Shown here: one piece after another, positions 1-8,308 of the stretch
How positions within the stretch are numbered: position 1 is the stretch's first letter
How the letters are laid out: each line of letters begins with the position of its first letter
Assembly (NCBI GenBank): GCA_020631815.1
Contig: JACKGW010000002.1
Location: 186,001-250,000 of the forward strand
Direction of reading: 5' to 3'
Length of the DNA stretch: 64,000 bases
Source: Planctomycetota bacterium
GTDB taxonomy: Bacteria; Planctomycetota; PLA2; JAEUHO01
Translations under genes and position numbers: made by a program
Notes under the pieces: generated by a model
What the model was told of the DNA's origin: nothing
The model's database searches: none
What the model saw: only the letters and a program-made list of their open reading frames with translations

Positions 1-3
1 CAC

Positions 4-501
4 CTAGTGCAGGAAGCCCTCGGTGTCGTCGAGCGGCTCGGGGTCGTCGGGCAAGACCTCGCCGGGGCCCGCGGGCGCGTGCTCCGTGCGCGCGGCGTCG
101 GCCCAGAGCAGCTCCAGGTCGTAGTGCGCACGCGTGGCTGCGTCGAAGAGGTGCAGGACCACGTCGACGTAGTCGAGGCAGATCCACGTGCCCTCTTCCA
201 TCCCGCTGCGCGACAGCGGCTGGATGCCGTACTCGCGCTTGAGGCGCGTGATGACGTGGCGGGCAATGGCCTGGTTCTGACGTCGGCTACGACCGGTGAC
301 CAGGAGCAGGTGGTCCATGTACTCGACGAGCGGACGCACATCGAGCGAGACCATGTCCTCGCCGCGGCGCTCGCGACAGGCCCCGACGAGCACCTCGAGC
401 AAGGCGTCGCCACGCAGCGCACGGGGTTCGTTCCGCGCGGCTTGGCGCTCGGCACTGACGGAGGCTCGGGGGTCGTGGGCGTTCATGGGCGTCTCGGGCA
501 T
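4..501 (-). CDS. rsfS: Ribosomal silencing factor RsfS
   Basis: A 165-residue protein of the RsfS/Iojap family, which binds ribosomal protein uL14 and blocks subunit joining when nutrients are short. The core runs from about residue 32 to 140 and shows the family signatures DMVSLDVRPL, DHLLLVTGRSRRQ and GTWICLDYVDVVLHLF. The C-terminal 25 residues are acidic and proline-rich and lie outside the domain. A second ATG six codons in is an alternative start. It is the last gene of a minus-strand run (ABC ATPase, permease, 293-residue protein, rsfS), 66 bases after its neighbour. Family assignment is from sequence; the role is established family knowledge. Confidence 0.93.
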   Translation of the reverse strand: MPETPMNAHDPRASVSAERQAARNEPRALRGDALLEVLVGACRERRGEDMVSLDVRPLVEYMDHLLLVTGRSRRQNQAIARHVITRLKREYGIQPLSRSGMEEGTWICLDYVDVVLHLFDAATRAHYDLELLWADAARTEHAPAGPGEVLPDDPEPLDDTEGFLH

Positions 502-567
502 CTCTCGAAGGGCGAACGAGGGTAGCGGAGGCGCGGCTCGATGGGGCTTCCTGGCGCGGCGTCTCCC

Positions 568-1449
568 CTAGCGCTCGCTGGCCAAGGCTGCTTCCAAGGC
601 CTCCAGCGCCCGGCTCGGACCCGTCAGAGCGCCGAGCTCGTCGATGGCCGCCTGCGCTCCGGCCGCTCCTGCGGCGATCTGCTCCACACAGGTCAGCCCG
701 CGCTGGAGGACCTCGTCCATCCGTAGGCGCCCCTCCGTCTGGTCCAGGGTCCCGTCCCAGGGCACGTCCACGAGCTGGGCGAGCAGCGGCTGGCGCAGCG
801 CCAGGATCTCGTGCCCGTCGGCCAGCGCTTGGTCGCGCGCAGCGAGGTCGCCCTGCGCCTGCGCGGTGGCGGCCACCTCGATCACGAGGTACGGCAGCTC
901 GCGCAGGTGCAGCAGCTCCAGCGGGGCCTCGGGCAGTCGGCCCGTCTCGCGGGCTGCCGCGACCAGCCAGCGGAGGGCGATGCGCTCCGGGTGCGGCCAG
1001 CGCGAGCGCAGGCTCTCGAACACGGGAGGGGCGGCGAAGCGCGTCGTGAGGATCAGGCGCGCCGCCACCTCCTGCAGCCGGGCCTTGTGCGTGCGACGGC
1101 CCCACGTGGCCTCGATCTCGTCGAGGAGTGCCAAGAGGGCCGCATGGCGCGAGGCCACGTCCGGCACCTGGAGCACGACGTCGAAGCGTGCTTCGGCGAC
1201 GTACGCCGCGGCCGCCTCGTCGTCGGGGTCGAGCTGGAGGACCAGCTCGTAGAGGTCGGTGGCGTCGTCCCGGCGACCGGCGCGGCGCGCGGCCTCGGCC
1301 TGCAGGAACACGGCGTCCACCACCGCGACGCGCAAGCCCCCGAGGCTGCGAGCGAAGCCCGCCAACGTGCCGCCTGCGACGGGCGCAGGCTCGGGCGCCA
1401 CGAGGACCGCCGCGACCAGGAGGAGGAGGGCGAGACCGAGTCGCTTCAC
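568..1449 (-). CDS. Exported helical protein, ABC-operon accessory
   Basis: A 293-residue protein that I do not recognise at family level. It begins with a short hydrophobic stretch (LALLLLVAAVLVAP) that looks like a signal peptide or membrane anchor. The rest is alpha-helical and alanine/leucine-rich, and the segment near residues 45-75 (DDATDLYELVLQLDPDDEAA) resembles one TPR-like hairpin. The GTG start overlaps the stop of the upstream ABC permease in a GTGA junction, so the two are probably translationally coupled. The context suggests an accessory subunit of the ABC exporter encoded just upstream. That role is inference. Confidence 0.75.
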   Translation of the reverse strand: MKRLGLALLLLVAAVLVAPEPAPVAGGTLAGFARSLGGLRVAVVDAVFLQAEAARRAGRRDDATDLYELVLQLDPDDEAAAAYVAEARFDVVLQVPDVASRHAALLALLDEIEATWGRRTHKARLQEVAARLILTTRFAAPPVFESLRSRWPHPERIALRWLVAAARETGRLPEAPLELLHLRELPYLVIEVAATAQAQGDLAARDQALADGHEILALRQPLLAQLVDVPWDGTLDQTEGRLRMDEVLQRGLTCVEQIAAGAAGAQAAIDELGALTGPSRALEALEAALASER

Positions 1450-2561
1450 GTCTCGCTCCGCGACTCGCCGCCGGGCAGCAGCAGGACCACGAAGCCCAGG
1501 GCGAGCACGAGCAGCGAGCTGCCGGCATGGGACAGCAGCGCGTCGGGCACCCGCCCCTCCAAGAGGGCGCGCCCGCCGTCCACCAGACCGAAGTCGGGCG
1601 CCAGCGAGGTGACGCCTTCGAGGACGCCGCGGGCCCAGTCGGCCGTGCGGATGTCGGTGACGAGGGACAACAGCGGACGGCCCACGGCGCCCACGAGCAG
1701 CAGGCACCCGGTGAGGCCTGCCGCGGTCGGTGCCGACGTGAAGCGCGCCGCGGAGACGGCCCACGGCACCACGCTGGCCACGGCCAGGGCGATCGAGAGC
1801 GCAACGAGGAGCGCAACGAGCACGGACGGCAGGTCCGAGGGGCTCAGCAGCCGCGCGGACACCACGCGCAGGTGGATGTCCGACGACCGCGAGACGACCT
1901 GCATCGAGTCGGTGCCCGGCGGCACGTCGAACACGACGACGCCGCGCACGGGGACCTTGCGGCGCTGCGGCTCGCCCGTGGTGCCCGCACGCACGTCGAT
2001 GTCGATCGCCCGCGGGCTCGCGTCGAAGGAGAGGAGCACCGGTCGGAGGTCGAGGGCCAAGCGACGCGCGACGGGCTGCGCGTCGAAGGTGACCTCGGCC
2101 GGGGAGGCCTGGTCCCCGCGCACGGCGCGGAGCAGCTCGGGCGCGCGCGGCGCGGACCTCGACTCCCGGTCCAGGCGCGGCAGGCCGGGCCCTGCACCCA
2201 AGGCCAGCGTGAGGACGACGCTGGCCGCAAGCGCTGCCCCGGCAATGCGCACCACACCGGCCGCCGCGGCCGCCACGCGGTGGGCCACGGCGGGCGGCGT
2301 GAGCGTGCCCAGCCACAGACGCCGCCCTTCGCGGCGGTCCGCCGGCAGCACGGCCGCGGCCGATGCCGCCTGGGCCGCCGCCGCGAACGCGAACAAGGCA
2401 GCGCCGCCCGCCAGTCCGCGTGCTGCGCCACCCATGCCGCCGCTCGTGGCGAGGGTCGCCAACGCCAGCACGACGAGCCCGAGGAGCACGCGCACGGCGA
2501 AGCCCGGTGCGCGTACGGCCTCACGCACGTGACGTCCCACGAGGGCCGCCAGCATCCTCAC
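1446..2561 (-). CDS. ABC transporter permease (ABC-2-like)
   Basis: A 371-residue membrane protein following an ABC ATPase with a GTGA overlap; the GTG at 2561 or the ATG at 2555 can start it. Hydrophobic segments lie near residues 20-40, 47-65 and 85-105, then a soluble region of about 125 residues with beta-rich stretches (VPVRGVVVFDVPPGTDS), then about four more segments in the last third. This layout of two membrane blocks around a large extracytoplasmic loop fits an ABC-2-type permease. The substrate cannot be told from the sequence. It probably forms the transporter with the gene at 2558-3331. Confidence 0.78.
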   Translation of the reverse strand: MRMLAALVGRHVREAVRAPGFAVRVLLGLVVLALATLATSGGMGGAARGLAGGAALFAFAAAAQAASAAAVLPADRREGRRLWLGTLTPPAVAHRVAAAAAGVVRIAGAALAASVVLTLALGAGPGLPRLDRESRSAPRAPELLRAVRGDQASPAEVTFDAQPVARRLALDLRPVLLSFDASPRAIDIDVRAGTTGEPQRRKVPVRGVVVFDVPPGTDSMQVVSRSSDIHLRVVSARLLSPSDLPSVLVALLVALSIALAVASVVPWAVSAARFTSAPTAAGLTGCLLLVGAVGRPLLSLVTDIRTADWARGVLEGVTSLAPDFGLVDGGRALLEGRVPDALLSHAGSSLLVLALGFVVLLLPGGESRSET

Positions 2562-3331
2562 GGGGTCATGCCCAGGGCGCGGCGGAACAGGGGCCCCAAA
2601 GACGCCGACGTGTCCCCCGCCAAGAGCTCGGCGGGTGACCCTTCCAGCGCGACGCGGCCTTCCGCGAGGGCCACGACGCGCTGACAGCCTTGCTCGACCG
2701 TGACGCGCTCGTGCGTGGAGACGAGGACACCGCCGCCGCGCGCCACATGGGCTGCCACGACGCGCAGCACGTCGTCGACGCCGTGCGGGTCGAGGCCCGA
2801 GGTGGGCTCGTCCAGCACGAGGAGCCGCGGCTCGGAGACCGCGGCCGCTGCCAGGGCCAGCCGTCGCGCCATGCCGCGGGAGTACCCACCCACGGCGCGA
2901 TCGAGCGCGCTGGCCTCGAGGCCCACGGCCTCGAGCATCGCGGCGACACGCTGACGGCGCGCGGGGCGCGGGCCCACGCCCTGCAGCCGCGCGAAGAGGT
3001 CGACGGTCTCGCGTCCCGTCAGGCGGCCGAAGCGCCGGGCCTCTTCGGGCACGAAGCCCGTGGACGCTCGTGCAGCCCGTCGACCCGCGGCGCCGCCGAG
3101 CACACGCACGCTGCCCGATCGCGGGCGCACCAGGCCGAGCACCAAGCGCAAGGTGGTGCTCTTGCCGCTGCCATTGGGGCCGACCAGCGCGACGCACTCA
3201 CCGGGTCGCACGTCCAGCGTGGCGCCGCGAAGCGCGTGCACGGCCTTGGCACCGTGCCCGTAGTCGACGTGCGCATCGCGCACCTCGACGAGGGCCTCGC
3301 CGTCTGCCTGGCTGCCGGTTCCCGCCGTCAT
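2558..3331 (-). CDS. ABC transporter ATP-binding protein
   Basis: A 257-residue ABC ATPase with Walker A GPNGSGKST, a signature region reading VGGYSRGMARRL (a variant of LSGGQ with Y-S-R-G), Walker B LLVLDEPTSGLDP and the switch histidine in STHERV. Such Y-S-x-G-M signatures are usual in DrrA/CcmA-type exporter ATPases. I chose the ATG at 3331 because a TAGGCT box lies 7 bases upstream and no ribosome binding site is present, consistent with a leaderless mRNA. The permease and accessory gene follow in overlapping fashion. Substrate unknown. Confidence 0.92.
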   Translation of the reverse strand: MTAGTGSQADGEALVEVRDAHVDYGHGAKAVHALRGATLDVRPGECVALVGPNGSGKSTTLRLVLGLVRPRSGSVRVLGGAAGRRAARASTGFVPEEARRFGRLTGRETVDLFARLQGVGPRPARRQRVAAMLEAVGLEASALDRAVGGYSRGMARRLALAAAAVSEPRLLVLDEPTSGLDPHGVDDVLRVVAAHVARGGGVLVSTHERVTVEQGCQRVVALAEGRVALEGSPAELLAGDTSASLGPLFRRALGMTP

Positions 3332-3338
3332 CGCGCCA

Positions 3339-3344
3339 AGCCTA
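3339..3344 (-). promoter_or_regulatory. Probable -10 box of the ABC operon
   Basis: TAGGCT on the minus strand ends 7 bases before the ATG at 3331. With no Shine-Dalgarno sequence in between, transcription would begin at or very near the start codon. Confidence 0.45.
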
Positions 3345-3397
3345 CGGGGGCCGGACCCGCCCGTGACCGCGCAACCTCCTGCCGCGTGGGCCATGGC

Positions 3398-3757
3398 ATG
3401 AGTCAGCCCATCGAGCCCCTGGCCCAAGCCCGCCGGCGGCGCGCGGCGCGTGCCGGCGAGGCGGCCCTCGCCATCGTGTTGCTGCTACGGCTCGGGGGCG
3501 GCTTGGTCGACGCCTTCCGAGGACCTACGCGCGAGGAGCGGGCCAGGGCTTCGGCGCCGCTCGCGCTCCGCTTGGGTACAGCCACGCACGATCAGCTGCA
3601 GTGGCTACCCGGCATGGGTCCGGCCCGCGCCGCCGCGGTGATCACGGCCCGACCCGAAGGCTCGCGTCCGTGGACCTGGGACGACGTGCTCGACGTGCCC
3701 GGCATCGGTCCCGTCACGGTGGCGCGCTGGAAGCGTCTCGCGGGCGTGTCCCCCTGA
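3398..3757 (+). CDS. ComEA-like helix-hairpin-helix protein
   Basis: A 119-residue protein with an N-terminal hydrophobic stretch (AALAIVLLLRLGGGLV, about residues 22-37) followed by a helix-hairpin-helix domain: LQWLPGMGPARAAAVI and LDVPGIGPVTVARW are the two GxG hairpins. This matches the C-terminal DNA-binding domain of ComEA, the membrane-tethered DNA receptor of natural transformation. The window holds no other competence gene, so a role in DNA uptake is inference; the DNA-binding fold is well supported. It is divergent from the ABC operon and lies 35 bases before nadC. Confidence 0.8.
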   Translation: MSQPIEPLAQARRRRAARAGEAALAIVLLLRLGGGLVDAFRGPTREERARASAPLALRLGTATHDQLQWLPGMGPARAAAVITARPEGSRPWTWDDVLDVPGIGPVTVARWKRLAGVSP

Positions 3758-3780
3758 CCCGGCTGGCGGGTGGCCGCGGG

Positions 3781-3786
3781 TAGCAT
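3781..3786 (+). promoter_or_regulatory. Probable -10 box of nadC (leaderless)
   Basis: TAGCAT followed by six bases and the nadC ATG. There is no ribosome binding site. Confidence 0.45.
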
Positions 3787-3792
3787 CCGCCC

Positions 3793-4689
3793 ATGTCCGA
3801 CGACGCGCTCGATCCCGCTTCCTTCGCCTCGTTCCTCGAGCTCGCACTGGACGAGGACCGGGCCCGGGAGGACGTCACGGCGGCGGCGCTGCTGGAGGGT
3901 GACGGACCCGTGCGCACGGCCGAGGTCGTCGCCCGGGAGGACGGCGTGGTCGCCGGACTTGCGCTGCTCGAGCCGCTCTTCCGCCTGCTCGACCCTGCCG
4001 CGCGCGTCGAGCTGCTGCTCGAGGACGGCACGCGCATCGCCGGCACCACGCTCCTCGCCCGCGTGACGGCCACGTCGCGCGCCCTGCTGGCCGGCGAGCG
4101 CACGGCGCTCAACCTCGTGCAGCGCCTGTCCGGCATCGCCACGAAGACCTCGGCGTTCGTGGAAGCCACGATGGCCACGGGCGTGCGCATCTACGACACG
4201 CGCAAGACGACACCGGGACTCCGCCATCTGGAGAAGTACGCCGTGCGCTGCGGGGGCGGTTGCAACCACCGCATGGACCTGGCCGACGCGGCGATGATCA
4301 AGGAGAACCACCTCGTGGCGGCGCATGGGCGTCGCGGTCCCGAGGCGATTGCCGCCGCCGTGCGTTCGTGCTTCGCGGCCCTTCGCGACGAGCAGCTGCT
4401 CTACGTCGAGGTCGAGACGCATGCCGAGCTGGAGGCCGTGCTCGAGGCCTCCGCGGGGCGCCGCGGGCGCGTCGTGGTGATGCTCGACGACTTCGAGATC
4501 GGAGACATCCGCATGGCCGCTCGCCAGGTCCGCGCGCTGGGCGCCGACCGGCCCGCGCTGGAGGCCACCGGCGGCATCAAGCTCGACACCATCGAGGCCT
4601 TGGCCTCGACGGGGGTATCGCGTCTCTCGTCCGGTGCGATCACGCATAGCGTCAAAGCGCTCGACATCGCGCTCAAGATCCGCGCGTGA
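3793..4689 (+). CDS. nadC: Nicotinate-nucleotide pyrophosphorylase (carboxylating)
   Basis: A 298-residue quinolinate phosphoribosyltransferase, which converts quinolinate and PRPP to nicotinate mononucleotide, CO2 and pyrophosphate in NAD synthesis. Recognisable family motifs are EDVTAAAL near residue 20, ALNLVQRLSGIAT near 105, YDTRKTTPGLRHLEKYAVRC near 130-150, HRMDLADAAMIKENHL near 156 and the C-terminal EATGGIKLDTI. Length and motif order are typical. The partners nadA and nadB are not in the window. The ATG appears leaderless, behind a TAGCAT box. Confidence 0.97.
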   Translation: MSDDALDPASFASFLELALDEDRAREDVTAAALLEGDGPVRTAEVVAREDGVVAGLALLEPLFRLLDPAARVELLLEDGTRIAGTTLLARVTATSRALLAGERTALNLVQRLSGIATKTSAFVEATMATGVRIYDTRKTTPGLRHLEKYAVRCGGGCNHRMDLADAAMIKENHLVAAHGRRGPEAIAAAVRSCFAALRDEQLLYVEVETHAELEAVLEASAGRRGRVVVMLDDFEIGDIRMAARQVRALGADRPALEATGGIKLDTIEALASTGVSRLSSGAITHSVKALDIALKIRA

Positions 4690-4701
4690 ACCGCGCCCGA
4701 C

Positions 4702-5206
4702 TTACCCCCCCCACCAGCCGAGGGCGACGTCGCGCCCGATGACCTGGGCGAGCACCGGCAGGTCCTGACGGGCCTGCAGCACGTCGTCCTCGTTGATCTC
4801 GAGGATCGGCTTCCAGAAGCGCGGTCGCAGGATGAAGAGCAAGCCGTGCTGCAGGCTGCACTCCACGACCCAGCGGCGATGCGTGGTGCGGTTGGCCATC
4901 TCGAGGCTCGTCAACAAGCGCTCGAGATGTGGGAGGGCACCCTCGGCCAGTCGCAGGAACACGAACGGGTACTCGGCCGTGCCCGGACGTCCGGCGCTGG
5001 CTTGGTCCACGCGGAAGAGCGGAACCCGTTCCAGCGCGCGCACCAAGGGGTAGACGAGCGGGTCGATGCCGCGATCGAGGGCCTCTTGCCGCTCCTCCAG
5101 CTGACGTCGCAGCTCGGCGTCGCCTTGGACTTCGCCGCAGAGGCCGCAGACGGACACGTCCACGCCGGCGACGCGTGAGCTCTCGAAGGTGTGGCTGCCG
5201 CAGGAC

Positions 5207-5220
<14 letters not shown>
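4702..5220 (-). CDS. Zinc-ribbon protein of unknown function
   Basis: A 172-residue protein with two CxxC pairs near the N terminus (CESCGSH and CGLCGE, about 22 residues apart), forming a probable zinc ribbon, followed by a helical region and an alpha/beta tail without a recognised motif. The ATG at 5220 has a good upstream GGAGGG. It overlaps the 3' end of dapF by 14 bases, so the two are probably co-transcribed. No function can be assigned; a translation or transcription accessory factor is one possibility. Confidence 0.7.
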
Positions 5221-6040
<820 letters not shown>

Positions 6041-6157
6041 GCCGCGAGGATGCCCCGGACCGGCCGCCCGAGGAAGCCGTCAAGCGCGAGAAGGTCATGT
6101 CCGATAGGGGGCGAACGGGATCGTGGGGAGGGTGCACCCACGCGAGGCACGCACCGG

Positions 6158-6475
6158 ATGGTCTCCCACTCCTCTCCGCATGGTGATCCCCTGACCGTCG
6201 AGGTCCCGGGCCACGTCCTGACCGCACGGCCGCCCGCGCTGGCCGGTCAGCATGCATCCCTGCCCCTGGCCCAGGCGCCGCGCCCGTTCGACGAGCTCGC
6301 CGTGCTGCTCCACTGGCAGGAGGGAGCCCCCACCGAGCTCGCCACCCGCGTCGCCGCCGTCGATGACGGCGGTCTCGTCCACGTGGATGTTCTGGGCGTT
6401 CGCGGAGCCTGGGAGCCTTGGCTGTCCTGGCTCGGGCACCGGGCGGTAGGTGGGTTCGGCCCCTCGCGTACGTAG
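6158..6475 (+). CDS. Small hypothetical protein (possibly PilZ-like)
   Basis: A 105-residue open frame with strong G/C bias in third positions and a sequence that looks like a small beta-barrel (LAVLLHWQEGAPTELATRVA, then GGLVHVDVLGVRGAWEPW). The pattern loosely recalls PilZ domains, but the RxxxR and (D/N)xSxxG motifs are missing, so no c-di-GMP role is claimed. It ends exactly where the inverted-repeat element begins and could be a chance frame. Confidence 0.4.
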   Translation: MVSHSSPHGDPLTVEVPGHVLTARPPALAGQHASLPLAQAPRPFDELAVLLHWQEGAPTELATRVAAVDDGGLVHVDVLGVRGAWEPWLSWLGHRAVGGFGPSRT

Positions 6476-6854
6476 GGGCGGCTCGCCAGATGCTCGGTCC
6501 CGCGCCAGCATCGGCTCCTCGAGTGAACAGACCACGAGTCGTCGCCGATGCTGGCGCGCTACCTTCGCCCTGACGACCCGACGTGAAGCGATCGCGGCTC
6601 GACTCTGGGGGCGCCAGCTCTCGGTGGCTTGGTCGCCCCTCACGGCCCGGCCCGAGGTGGCGCGGTGCACACGTCTTGGTGGCAGGTGCCACAGGCGGCC
6701 GCGCACTGGCAGGCCGTGAACAGCCGCCCGCCCCCTGCCACCTCGGCTCGTCAGGGCGAAGGCGCCGCCACGCGATCCGCGACGACTCGTAGCCGAGCTA
6801 CTCGAGGAGCGGATCGCGCCGGCGCCGCCGAGCACTCGGCGAGCCGTCCGTCCG
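6471..6854. repeat. Structured element of nested inverted repeats
   Basis: This 384-base noncoding stretch is bounded by an imperfect terminal inverted repeat (6481-6497 against 6828-6844, 14 of 17 matched, weaker pairing outward). Inside it are a 15-bp perfect repeat at 6501-6515/6544-6558, a 15-bp perfect repeat at 6562-6576/6748-6762, a 10-bp core at 6771-6780/6809-6818 flanked by a GGCGCC pair, and stems at 6679-6687/6734-6742 and 6694-6699/6723-6728. Together these fold as a closed multi-branch structure. It could be a MITE-like element or a large structured RNA. It fits none of the common large RNAs I checked (no RNase P, tmRNA or SRP signatures). Confidence 0.7.
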
Positions 6855-6881
6855 CACCCCAGGGGGTAGCCGCACCCCAGG
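6852..6881. repeat. Two direct repeats upstream of rph
   Basis: CCGCACCCCAGG occurs at 6852-6863 and again at 6870-6881, 18 bases apart, within 90 bases of the rph start. The spacing could suit a binding site for a dimeric regulator, or be debris from the neighbouring element. Confidence 0.35.
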
Positions 6882-6938
6882 CTGGTAGGCTCCGGATCCG
6901 GGGCCGGTAGTCGGCTCCGAGAGCCCCCGAGGCCGGAC

Positions 6939-7679
6939 ATGACCAGCGCCGACGCGCCGCGCCACGACGGCCGACGCCCCCACGACCTCCGCGGCATCGA
7001 GATCACCCGCGGGTTCACGGAGGCCGCACCGGGCTCCGTCCTCTACCGCTGCGGCCGCACCCTGGTGTTCGTCACGGCGAGCATCGAGGAGCGGGTCCCG
7101 GGCTGGATGATGGGCCGCGGCAAGGGCTGGCTCACCGCCGAGTACTCCATGCTTCCGGGCTCCGGTACCACCCGCAAGCCGCGCGATCGCGGCACGGGGC
7201 GGGTCGACGGCCGTACCCACGAGATCCAGCGGCTGGTCGGCCGCGCGCTGCGCTCGGTGACCGACCTCGCCGCGCTCGGTGAGCGCACGGTGTGGCTCGA
7301 CTGCGACGTGCTGCAGGCCGACGGCGGCACGCGCACGGCCTGCATCAACGCCGCCTACGTCGCGCTGTGCGACGCGCTCAAGACCTACGCCTTCAAGAAG
7401 CCCTTGGCCCGCTGGCCGGTGGCCGAGGCGGTCGGTGCGATCAGCGTGGGCGTGGTGAACGGCCAGGTCGTCACCGATCTCGACTACCACGAGGACCATC
7501 GCGCCGACGTGGACATGAACGTCGTCATGACGGCCTCGGGGCGCTTCCTCGAGGTGCAAGGCACGGGCGAAGCGCGGCCCTTCGACCGCGCCGAGCTCGA
7601 CGCGCTGCTCGAGCACGGGCGCCTCGGCGTCGAGGTCGTCATCGAGGCATGCCGCCAGGCGCTGGCGGCCCCGGCGTGA
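6939..7679 (+). CDS. rph: Ribonuclease PH
   Basis: A 246-residue RNase PH, the phosphate-dependent 3' to 5' exoribonuclease that trims tRNA precursors. Typical motifs are GRRPHDLRGIEITRGF at the N terminus, GRGKGWLTAEYSMLP near 66, RTHEIQRLVGRALR near 95, LDCDVLQADGGTRTACI near 120 and EVQGTGEA near 202. The length matches the family. It overlaps rdgB by a GTGA junction, and rph-rdgB pairing is common in bacteria. Confidence 0.97.
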   Translation: MTSADAPRHDGRRPHDLRGIEITRGFTEAAPGSVLYRCGRTLVFVTASIEERVPGWMMGRGKGWLTAEYSMLPGSGTTRKPRDRGTGRVDGRTHEIQRLVGRALRSVTDLAALGERTVWLDCDVLQADGGTRTACINAAYVALCDALKTYAFKKPLARWPVAEAVGAISVGVVNGQVVTDLDYHEDHRADVDMNVVMTASGRFLEVQGTGEARPFDRAELDALLEHGRLGVEVVIEACRQALAAPA

Positions 7680-8284
7680 CGCGACGGCTGCTGGTCGCGT
7701 CCACGAACGCGCACAAGGTCGCCGAGATCCGCGCCCTCCTCGAGCCGCTCGGGTTCGAGGTGGTCACGGGGACGGGCCTGCCGGAGGTCGTCGAGGACGG
7801 CGAGACGTTCGTCGACAATGCGCGCCTCAAGGCCCGCAGTGCGGCGGCCGCGACGGGGGAGCTGGCGCTGGCCGACGACTCGGGCATCGCCGTGGACGCG
7901 CTCGGCGGCGAGCCGGGGGTGCGCTCGGCGCGCTACGCCGGCGAGGACGCCACGGACGCGCAGAACAACCGCCTGCTCGTGGAGCGCCTGGAGGCGCTCG
8001 GGCTCACGGAGGCGCCCGCCGCCTTCGTCTGCGCGATGTGCGTGGCCGCGCCCGACGGGACGCTGGTCGCAGAGAGCCTTGCGCGCGCCGAGGGCCTCGT
8101 TCGCTGGCCTGCGGAGGGCCCAGGAGGATTCGGCTACGACCCGCTGTTTTTCCACCCCCCGAGCGGTTGTCGCTTCTCGGAGCTCTCGCAGGACGCCAAG
8201 GGCGCCGTCAGCCATCGCGGACAGGCCCTGAGGGCGCTCGCGCGGCTTCTCGAGGGCACACCGGATCCCCGCCTCGACCCTTGA
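7676..8284 (+). CDS. rdgB: RdgB/HAM1 non-canonical purine NTP pyrophosphatase
   Basis: A 202-residue house-cleaning enzyme that hydrolyses dITP, ITP and XTP to monophosphates. Motifs visible are STNAHKVAEI (substrate lysine), the metal-binding LADDSGIAVDALGG, GVRSARYAG, GFGYDPLFF and SHRGQAL. The GTG at 7676 overlaps the rph stop (GTGA) and gives the normal family N terminus. An ATG at 7649 would add an unneeded extension. Confidence 0.95.
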   Translation: MTRRLLVASTNAHKVAEIRALLEPLGFEVVTGTGLPEVVEDGETFVDNARLKARSAAAATGELALADDSGIAVDALGGEPGVRSARYAGEDATDAQNNRLLVERLEALGLTEAPAAFVCAMCVAAPDGTLVAESLARAEGLVRWPAEGPGGFGYDPLFFHPPSGCRFSELSQDAKGAVSHRGQALRALARLLEGTPDPRLDP

Positions 8285-8294
8285 GCAGGGTCCC

Positions 8295-8300
8295 TACAAT
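8295..8300 (+). promoter_or_regulatory. Probable -10 box of lepA (leaderless)
   Basis: TACAAT ends 8 bases before the lepA ATG, with no ribosome binding site between. Confidence 0.45.
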
Positions 8301-8308
8301 CGCGCCCC

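Noticed and set aside
6471..6854. RNase P, tmRNA or SRP RNA
   Set aside because: The conserved cores of these RNAs are missing from the sequence.
7649..7676. ATG at 7649 as the rdgB start
   Set aside because: The added residues lie before the normal N terminus, while the GTG at 7676 fits the GTGA overlap used across the window.
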